5,081 bases of DNA. It comes from Solobacterium sp. Lineage in GTDB: Bacteria > Bacillota_I > Bacilli_A > Erysipelotrichales > Erysipelotrichaceae. The translations under genes were made by a program, and so were the position numbers. Each line of letters starts with the position of its first letter. The stretch's first letter is position 1. Positions 1-5,081 of this stretch are shown in pieces. The stretch spans positions 1 through 5,081 of the forward strand of contig JAEEPV010000164.1 in the NCBI GenBank assembly GCA_016284975.1, given 5' to 3'. The notes under the pieces are model-generated. The model searched no databases. It was not told the origin of the DNA and saw only the letters and a program-made list of their open reading frames with translations.

Positions 1-1917
1 ACTGACCAGTGCCTTCAGTCGCTCTTTCAAAGATCCTTCCGACACCGGCAGATAGGTATTCTGTTGTTCAATATGCACATCCGCATAGCGCTTTGCACCA
101 TTGGTATCGAGAAATGCGCGGGAGATATCCACGATATTCTGTCCGCCCAGTTCCATCACGAGACGCTTTTCTTCCGTCACCTGTGCAACGATCGTAGACT
201 CCAGGTTTTCGGCATCTGCCAGTGCCTGGAACTTCTTTGCGTCCGATGCCGCCGTAACGACTGCCATGCGTTCCTGGGATTCCGAGATCGCTAGTTCGGT
301 TCCATCAAGGCCTTCGTATTTCTTCGGCACCTTGTTCAGATCGATCTTCAATCCTTCCGCCAGTTCTCCGATCGCAACCGACACACCGCCGGCCCCGAAA
401 TCGTTGCACCGCTTGATAAGACGCGTCGCTTCCGGATTGCGGAACAGCCTCTGTAGCTTGCGCTCTTCCGGCGCATTACCCTTCTGTACTTCCGCTCCGC
501 AGGTCTCAAGGGATTCTACGGTATGGGATTTGGAAGAACCGGTTGCGCCGCCGCATCCGTCCCGTCCGGTACGTCCGCCCAGCAGGATGACCACATCGCC
601 AGGCAGCGGCTTTTTACGGATCACATTGGCGGCCGGTGCTGCACCAAGCACTGCTCCGATCTCCATGCGTTTTGCGACATAGTCCGGATGATAGAGTTCA
701 TGAACATGTCCGGTCGCAAGACCGATCTGATTTCCATAGGAGCTGTAGCCATTGGCTGCCGTTACGGTCAGACGGCTCTGGGGCAGTTTTCCCTTCATCG
801 TCTGTTCCACCGGTACCAGCGGATCGGCCGCCCCGGTCACCCGCATGGCCTGATAGACATAGGAACGTCCGCTCAGCGGATCACGGATCGCCCCGCCAAG
901 ACACGTCGCCGCACCGCCGAACGGTTCGATTTCCGTCGGATGGTTATGCGTTTCATTCTTGAACATCAGCAGCCAGGGACTTGTCACGCCATTGACATCG
1001 ACCGGAACACGGACGGAACAGGCATTGATCTCTTCACTTTCATCAAGATCCCTGACCTTCCCCTGTTTTTTCAGTACCTTTGTGCCAATCGTCGCAAGAT
1101 CCCAGAGGGATACCGGCTTTTCCGGATTCTCGCCATACAGTTCTTTGCGAAGCTTCTGATATTCTTCAAAGGTTTCACGAACCGGTTCGGAATCGATCGT
1201 AATATTCTTCAGAATCGTATTAAACGTCGTATGACGGCAGTGATCGCTCCAGTAGGTATCGATCACACGGATCTCCGTCATTGTCGGATCACGGTGTTCC
1301 TCATCCCGGAAATAACATTGCAGAAATTCCAGATCCGCAAGATCCATTGCCAGCCCAAGGGATGTCCGCATGGAGGAAAGTGCCTCCATATCCTTCGCGG
1401 TAAATCCTTCCAGCACTTCCGGTAACGGCGGAACTTCATACTGCATCCGGATCGTTTCCGGCTTTTCAAGCGCAGCCTCTCTTGCCTCTACGGGGTTGAT
1501 CAGGGTTTCCCGGATCTTCTGTTTTTCTTCCTCACAGAGATCCCCCTGAATGTAGTAAAGCCTTGCGGTTCTTACTTCAGGCCGTGTTTTGCAGGTCATC
1601 AGCTGGATGCACTGCGCCGCAGAATCCGCCCGCTGATCAAACTGACCGGGCAGATATTCCACTGCCAGAACCCATTCATCTTCCGATGGTGCAGGTGCGT
1701 TCTCGTGAAACAGCGTATCCACCTGCGGTTCCGACAGGATCATTTCACTTGCCTTCCGGTAATCCGCTTCATCTATATCTTCCAGATCATACCGGTTGAA
1801 GACACGGACGCCTTTGATTTTTCCATCCAGGATCACCGTATTCAGCGTCGCATGCACACCATGTGCTTCAACCGCATATTCCGGCCGCTTTTCGACATAA
1901 CAGCGATATACCGTCAT
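1..1917 (-). CDS. purL: Phosphoribosylformylglycinamidine (FGAM) synthase, long single-chain type (3' end outside window)
   Basis: PurL converts FGAR to FGAM using ATP and glutamine (step 4). The frame is open for 639 codons from the ATG at 1917 to the window edge without a stop. The chain begins with a PurS-like region (about 1-75), then a linker with PGQFDQRADSAAQC (90-103). The first catalytic unit follows, with SDHCRHTTF (224-232), KNETHNHPTEIEPFGG (320-335), AATCLGGAIRDP (336-347), GGRTGRDGCGGATGSS (447-462), NDFGAGG (505-511) and ESQERM (546-551). The N-terminal PurS-like and linker parts on the same chain show the large fused form (usually over 1,200 residues) rather than separate PurS, PurL and PurQ. 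About half is therefore missing, including the second AIRS-like unit and the expected C-terminal class I glutamine amidotransferase domain. The start overlaps the purD stop as ATGA. No frameshift or missing motif was seen in the visible part. Confidence 0.96.
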   Translation of the reverse strand, partial: MTVYRCYVEKRPEYAVEAHGVHATLNTVILDGKIKGVRVFNRYDLEDIDEADYRKASEMILSEPQVDTLFHENAPAPSEDEWVLAVEYLPGQFDQRADSAAQCIQLMTCKTRPEVRTARLYYIQGDLCEEEKQKIRETLINPVEAREAALEKPETIRMQYEVPPLPEVLEGFTAKDMEALSSMRTSLGLAMDLADLEFLQCYFRDEEHRDPTMTEIRVIDTYWSDHCRHTTFNTILKNITIDSEPVRETFEEYQKLRKELYGENPEKPVSLWDLATIGTKVLKKQGKVRDLDESEEINACSVRVPVDVNGVTSPWLLMFKNETHNHPTEIEPFGGAATCLGGAIRDPLSGRSYVYQAMRVTGAADPLVPVEQTMKGKLPQSRLTVTAANGYSSYGNQIGLATGHVHELYHPDYVAKRMEIGAVLGAAPAANVIRKKPLPGDVVILLGGRTGRDGCGGATGSSKSHTVESLETCGAEVQKGNAPEERKLQRLFRNPEATRLIKRCNDFGAGGVSVAIGELAEGLKIDLNKVPKKYEGLDGTELAISESQERMAVVTAASDAKKFQALADAENLESTIVAQVTEEKRLVMELGGQNIVDISRAFLDTNGAKRYADVHIEQQNTYLPVSEGSLKERLKALVS

Positions 1918-3197
1918 TCTTCACATCCTTTCAATGCCTTCGCACCGATATCCCGGCGTACATGCATGTTTTCAAACGTCACCTGATCCACGCCCTCATA
2001 GGCTTTTGCCAGCGCTTCCTTCAGCGTCGGCGCAACCCCGGTTATGCCAAGCACCCGGCCGCCGTTTGTATAGTATTTTCCCGCTTCATATTTCGTGCCG
2101 GCATGATAGACCGTCTGCTCATCCAGCTGACCCATGCGGTTGAGCCCGAAGATCTCCTTGCCCTTCTCATAGCTTCCCGGATAGCCGCCGCTTGCCTCAA
2201 TGACACATGCCGCAGCACCGTCTTTCCACTTCACCATGGATTCCTTCAGTTCGCCCTTCGTGCATGCCATCATGATTTCCAGCAGATCTCCATCCAGCAG
2301 CGGAATGACAGACTGTGTTTCGGGATCGCCGAACCGGCTGTTGTATTCAATGACCTTCGGACCATCCGCTGTCAGGATCAGACCGAAATAAAGACATCCG
2401 CTGAACGGGCATCCCTCTTTCTTCATCGCTTCCATGGTCGGCAGGAAGATTTCTTTCATACAGCGTTCTGCAGTTTCTTCTGTATAGAACGGAGAAGGTG
2501 CGATCGTTCCCATTCCGCCGGTATTGAGTCCTTCATCATTATCATTTGCGCGCTTATGGTCCATCGAAGATACCATCGGTACGATTGTCTCCCCATCCGC
2601 AAAAGCCAGCACAGATACCTCAATGCCGGTCAGGAACTCTTCGATTACGACACGGCTTCCGGATTCTCCAAATGCCTTGTCTACCATCAGATGCTTGATC
2701 GCATCCGTGGCTTCTTCCTCGTTCTGCGCGATCAGAACCCCTTTGCCAAGCGCCAGACCATCCGCCTTGATGACGGTCGGATAAGTTCCGGCCTTGCGTA
2801 CATAAGCCGCTGCTTCCCGCGGGCTTTCAAACACTTCGTATGAAGCGGTCGGGATCCCGTACTTCTCCATCAGATTCTTGGAGAAGACTTTTGAAGCTTC
2901 GATCCGTGCCGCAGCCTTTGTCGGGCCAAATGCAGGAATTCCCCGCTTTGCCAGCGCATCGACCATGCCAAGAGCCAGCGGATCATCCGGTGTCACAACC
3001 ACATAGTCGATTTTTTCTTCCAGCGCATAGCTGACCATCGACGGGATATCGGTCGCGCCGATGGAAACGCAGTCCGCATCCGCAGAAATACCGCCGTTGC
3101 CCGGCGCACAGATGATCTTCGGCTTCTGCGCACTTTCCTTCAGCTTGCGGATAATGGCATGTTCGCGTCCGCCGCTTCCTACTACCAGTACTTTCAT
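1914..3197 (-). CDS. purD: Phosphoribosylamine-glycine ligase (GAR synthetase)
   Basis: This 427-residue ATP-grasp enzyme joins glycine to 5-phosphoribosylamine, making GAR with release of ADP and phosphate (step 2 of purine synthesis). The length is typical for monofunctional PurD. The protein opens with MKVLVVGSGGREHA (1-14), the family's N-terminal motif. The ATP-grasp core shows VIKADGLALGKGV (142-154), VVIEEFLTGIEVSV (183-196), LNTGGMGTIAPSP (224-236) and KVIEYNSRFGDPETQ (281-295), the last containing the signature RFGDPE. The C-terminal domain follows, with ASGGYPGSY (335-343) and GGRVLGITG (379-387). An odd point is TPDDPLALGMVD at 69-80, where E. coli PurD has a GPEAPL-type sequence. 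The start at 3197 is fixed by an AGGAGG site and the canonical N-terminus. The gene follows the formyltransferase by 28 nt and its TGA overlaps the purL ATG. The protein looks intact. Confidence 0.97.
   Translation of the reverse strand: MKVLVVGSGGREHAIIRKLKESAQKPKIICAPGNGGISADADCVSIGATDIPSMVSYALEEKIDYVVVTPDDPLALGMVDALAKRGIPAFGPTKAAARIEASKVFSKNLMEKYGIPTASYEVFESPREAAAYVRKAGTYPTVIKADGLALGKGVLIAQNEEEATDAIKHLMVDKAFGESGSRVVIEEFLTGIEVSVLAFADGETIVPMVSSMDHKRANDNDEGLNTGGMGTIAPSPFYTEETAERCMKEIFLPTMEAMKKEGCPFSGCLYFGLILTADGPKVIEYNSRFGDPETQSVIPLLDGDLLEIMMACTKGELKESMVKWKDGAAACVIEASGGYPGSYEKGKEIFGLNRMGQLDEQTVYHAGTKYEAGKYYTNGGRVLGITGVAPTLKEALAKAYEGVDQVTFENMHVRRDIGAKALKGCEE
1926..1931 (-). promoter_or_regulatory. 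Ribosome binding site of purL
   Basis: The minus strand reads AAAGGA, 8 nt before the purL ATG. It lies entirely inside purD, forming the Lys423-Gly424 codons, so purL translation starts from a site embedded in the upstream gene. It is weaker than the GGAGG-type sites of the two genes upstream, which fits translational coupling through the ATGA overlap. Confidence 0.65.
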
Positions 3198-3206
3198 GCG
3201 ATTTCG

Positions 3207-3212
3207 CCTCCT
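3207..3212 (-). promoter_or_regulatory. Ribosome binding site of purD
   Basis: The minus strand reads AGGAGG, within AAAGAGGAGGCG, 9 nt before the ATG at 3197. This decides the purD start. The frame stays open up to an ATG at 3272, but those 25 extra codons would run back into the formyltransferase gene, lie upstream of this site and precede the canonical nucleotide-binding N-terminus, so they are not used. Confidence 0.85.
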
Positions 3213-3220
3213 CTTTGCAT

Positions 3221-3237
3221 TTCCATCAATGATGGAA
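3221..3237 (-). repeat. Perfect 17-nt inverted repeat across the AICARFT stop codon
   Basis: Two 8-nt arms (TTCCATCA and TGATGGAA on the plus strand) flank a single central base. The element covers the last two histidine codons and the TGA of the formyltransferase gene and ends 8 nt before the purD Shine-Dalgarno core. In RNA it could fold as a 7-bp stem with a 3-nt loop. There is no following U tract, so it is not an intrinsic terminator. Whether it has any function is unknown; chance is possible. Confidence 0.4.
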
Positions 3238-4404
3238 CAGACGAATGCCGTTGAAGGCCATGACCATTCCATACCGGTCGGCCGTTTCGATCACGTTGTC
3301 ATCACGGATCGATCCGCCCGGTTCAACGACATATTTCACACCGCTCTTCTTTGCCCGCTCGATATTGTCTCCAAACGGGAAGAACGCATCACTGCCCAGG
3401 GATACACCGTCATTCTGATCCAGCCAGGCACGCTTTTCCTCTTCGGTAAATACCGAAGGCTGTTCTTTGAAGAAGTTCTGCCATGCGCCGTCTCTCAGCA
3501 CATCCATGTATTCATTGCCGATATATACATCGATCGCATTATCACGGTCGGGTCTGCGGATATCGTCACGGAACGGAAGATTCAGAACCTTCGGGCTCTG
3601 ACGCAGCCACCAGTGGTCTGCCTTGTCACCCGCCAGACGCACACAGTGCACACGGCTCTGCTGCCCGGCACCGACGCCGATCACCTGACCGTTCTTCGCA
3701 TATGCCACCGAATTGGACTGGGTATATTTCAGCGTGATCAATGCGATGATAAGATCCCGTTTCGCATTCTCCGGAAGATCCTTGTTTTTCGTGACAATGT
3801 TGGAAACCGCATTGGCATCGATGACCAGTTCATTTCTTCCCTGCTCAAATGTGATTCCGAAAACCTGCTTGTGCTCAATCGGATCCGGACGGTAGGACTC
3901 ATCCATCTGAAGAACGTTATAGTTGCCTTTCTTCTTGGTCCTGAGGATTTCAAGCGCCTCTTCGGTATAACCCGGCGCAATGACACCGTCGCTGACTTCC
4001 GGCTTGAGCAGATTTGCGGTATCGGCATCGCAGATATCCGACAGTGCGGCGAAGTCTCCATAGGAGCTCATCCGGTCTGCACCGCGTGCTCTTGCATAGG
4101 CACAGGCCAGCGGTGAAAGTTCCTGATCGCCGGTGAAATAAATCGCACGTTCCACATCAGAAAGCGGAAGACCGACTGCCGCACCGGCAGGGGATACATG
4201 CTTGAAGCTCGCTGCGGAAGGAAGTCCTGTCGCTGCCTTCAGCTCTCTGACAAGCTGCCAGCTGTTCAGCGCGTCCATAAAATTGATATAACCCGGGCGG
4301 CCGTTCAATACGGTTACCGGAAGATCGCTTCCATCTGCCATAAAGATCCGGCTCGGCTTCTGATTCGGGTTACAGCCATATTTCAGTTCCAGTTCGTTTG
4401 CCAT
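3226..4404 (-). CDS. purH: Phosphoribosylaminoimidazolecarboxamide (AICAR) formyltransferase, stand-alone
   Basis: This 392-residue enzyme transfers a formyl group from 10-formyl-tetrahydrofolate to AICAR, giving FAICAR. Only the formyltransferase half of PurH is present: the protein starts directly with LELKYGCNPNQ (5-15), where bifunctional PurH (over 500 residues) would first have a cyclohydrolase domain. Visible motifs are VLNGRPGYIN (32-41), SFKHVSPAGAA (66-76) with the catalytic Lys68-His69 pair, YARARGADRMSS (103-114), VSDGVIAPGY (137-146), KYTQSNSVAYAKNGQ (226-240), GVGAGQQSRVHC (243-254), RLAGDKA (256-262), SDAFFPFGDN (338-347) and the terminal RLFHH. The sequence resembles the C-terminal part of animal ATIC closely. 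The ATG at 4404 is set by a strong ribosome binding site and the family-like N-terminus. The gene begins 5 nt after the cyclohydrolase stop, in the same order as the domains of fused PurH. The symbol purH is only partly apt because there is no cyclohydrolase domain. Confidence 0.95.
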   Translation of the reverse strand: MANELELKYGCNPNQKPSRIFMADGSDLPVTVLNGRPGYINFMDALNSWQLVRELKAATGLPSAASFKHVSPAGAAVGLPLSDVERAIYFTGDQELSPLACAYARARGADRMSSYGDFAALSDICDADTANLLKPEVSDGVIAPGYTEEALEILRTKKKGNYNVLQMDESYRPDPIEHKQVFGITFEQGRNELVIDANAVSNIVTKNKDLPENAKRDLIIALITLKYTQSNSVAYAKNGQVIGVGAGQQSRVHCVRLAGDKADHWWLRQSPKVLNLPFRDDIRRPDRDNAIDVYIGNEYMDVLRDGAWQNFFKEQPSVFTEEEKRAWLDQNDGVSLGSDAFFPFGDNIERAKKSGVKYVVEPGGSIRDDNVIETADRYGMVMAFNGIRLFHH

Positions 4405-4409
4405 TGTTC

Positions 4410-5081
4410 TTACTCCTCCACATTTCGGTTATAGATACGGCTTCTTGTTTCACCGGTCTCGATATCGATTGACCGTGTAAACAGCGATACTTTGTTGTCC
4501 GGATTCAGTGCTTCCCAGACATGATCCGAGAAGTCATCGAAGGATTCCTTCACCATTGCCCAGAGCGTTGGTTCTCCTTCGAAGGAAGGCAGCGGATTCC
4601 CGTCCGACTCATAGGTGTGAATGAGATGACCGTATCCCGGTTTCTCATTCGGATAATCAAAGAAATACCGGCGTACTGCGGATTCATCTCCTTCGGCGCT
4701 CTTGAGAATGGACATCTCGTAAAAATCATCTTTTACGATTGCCGAGATCCGCGGCGTGAAGTTCGGGCCATCCGGTTCAAACGTCCGGGTGCGCAGCGCA
4801 TCTTCAAAGCTCTTTCCCTGTTCGAGATATTCATAAATGGTATCCGTCTGGTCGCCGTTGGTAACGATGGTCGTACCGTTGATTACCCGGACCGGCGCAT
4901 AGATGATCAGACTTGGATCTTTCATTTTGGATTCATCAAATGCCTTTGTACGAATGCCGTCCCCGTCTTCCACAAAGACGCGGTTGCGGCTGTTCTCGCT
5001 TCTTCCCATGATGAAGTAAGCAATCCTTATCTTCTTTCCGCAGGGTGTACGGCCGATCGCAATGCCTCTTCCGGGATAACT
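4410..5081 (-). CDS. purO: IMP cyclohydrolase, stand-alone PurO-like family (5' end outside window)
   Basis: This gene closes the ring of FAICAR to give IMP, the last step of purine synthesis, in the cytoplasm. The frame is open from the window edge at 5081 to a TAA at 4410-4412, giving 223 visible residues. The ATG at 5009 is internal: family-like sequence continues upstream of it, with YPGRGIAIG at visible residues 2-10 and AYFIMGRSENSRNRVF at 21-36, so the true start lies beyond the window. I estimate about 10-15 residues are missing. Other family-like motifs are LIIYAPVRV (58-66), NGDQTDT (75-81), ALRTRTFEPD (95-104) and TPRISAIV (109-116). This is the IMP cyclohydrolase family typified by archaeal PurO, which is unrelated in sequence to the N-terminal domain of bifunctional PurH. 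It sits directly before the formyltransferase that supplies its substrate. The purO symbol is by family likeness; the function call is strong because of motif recognition plus context. Confidence 0.9.
   Translation of the reverse strand, partial: SYPGRGIAIGRTPCGKKIRIAYFIMGRSENSRNRVFVEDGDGIRTKAFDESKMKDPSLIIYAPVRVINGTTIVTNGDQTDTIYEYLEQGKSFEDALRTRTFEPDGPNFTPRISAIVKDDFYEMSILKSAEGDESAVRRYFFDYPNEKPGYGHLIHTYESDGNPLPSFEGEPTLWAMVKESFDDFSDHVWEALNPDNKVSLFTRSIDIETGETRSRIYNRNVEE
4413..4419 (-). promoter_or_regulatory. Ribosome binding site of the AICAR formyltransferase gene
   Basis: The minus strand reads GGAGGAG here, a near-perfect Shine-Dalgarno sequence lying inside the last codons (Val-Glu-Glu) of the cyclohydrolase gene. 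It is about 8-10 nt before the ATG at 4404, depending on which bases pair. It supports that start and means ribosomes ending the upstream gene pass straight over the next initiation site. Confidence 0.8.

Noticed and set aside
1178..1189. 12-bp palindrome CGAACCGGTTCG
   Set aside because: It lies deep inside purL coding for Glu-Pro-Val-Arg, has no partner copy that I saw and no regulatory context. Chance plus codon use is enough to explain it.
523..1425. 300-codon plus-strand open frame opposite purL
   Set aside because: It is codon-in-register antisense to purL, which almost lacks TTA, CTA and TCA codons, so reverse stops are rare. The protein has no recognisable motif and no convincing ribosome binding site, and the sense strand holds an intact known enzyme.
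1863..2843. 326-codon plus-strand open frame, mostly opposite purD
   Set aside because: It is again the exact codon mirror of purD over most of its length. The composition is rich in Cys, His, Arg and Phe with no domain, as expected for the reverse of a real gene.
3195..3272. 25-codon N-terminal extension of purD from the ATG at 3272
   Set aside because: The extension overlaps the formyltransferase coding end and lies before the AGGAGG site. The family N-terminus MKVLVVGSGGREH starts at 3197.
3738..4061. 107-codon minus-strand open frame inside the formyltransferase gene
   Set aside because: It is an out-of-frame shadow of the intact enzyme. The real frame shows conserved motifs on both sides, so this is not a frameshift product.
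3061..4116. 351-codon plus-strand open frame opposite the formyltransferase and the start of purD
   Set aside because: It is in codon register with the formyltransferase gene and is explained by its codon use. It spans a gene junction and has no family likeness.
4410..5009. Cyclohydrolase read as a complete 199-residue protein starting at 5009
   Set aside because: The same frame continues upstream to the window edge with conserved YPGRG and AYFI residues, so this ATG is an internal methionine and the gene is cut by the window.

Overview
The window is a compact stretch of a de novo purine biosynthesis operon. All genes lie on the minus strand, so transcription runs from position 5081 down to position 1. 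In transcription order they are: the end of a stand-alone IMP cyclohydrolase of the PurO-like family (5' end outside the window), a stand-alone AICAR formyltransferase (AICARFT), purD (GAR synthetase), and the first 639 codons of a long single-chain purL (FGAM synthase; 3' end outside the window). Coding density is almost total. The gaps are 5 nt, then 28 nt, then a 4-nt ATGA overlap. No promoter, terminator, RNA gene, mobile element or CRISPR array is visible, and no stretch of 300 bases lacks a gene.

Together the genes cover step 2 (PurD: phosphoribosylamine + glycine to GAR), step 4 (PurL: FGAR to FGAM) and the last two steps to IMP (AICARFT: AICAR to FAICAR; IMP cyclohydrolase: FAICAR to IMP). 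The remaining steps (PurF, formyl transfer to GAR, PurM, PurE/K, PurC, PurB) must be encoded elsewhere, possibly upstream of position 5081 or beyond position 1.

The main departure from the textbook layout is that the usual bifunctional PurH is absent. Its two activities are on separate neighbouring genes. The cyclohydrolase belongs to the family best known from archaeal PurO, and the formyltransferase resembles the C-terminal domain of animal ATIC more than that of E. coli PurH, as far as I can judge from memory. With a fused-type PurL, this combination is one I associate with anaerobic gut Bacillota (Clostridia or Erysipelotrichia). Base composition near 50% GC by eye, strong GGAGG-type ribosome binding sites and tight gene packing fit that, but the genus cannot be fixed from this window.

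I do not see a new biological system here. The points worth a second look are the split PurH with its domain order preserved, the ATIC-like formyltransferase, a perfect 17-nt inverted repeat across the AICARFT stop codon, and a variant substrate-region motif in PurD.
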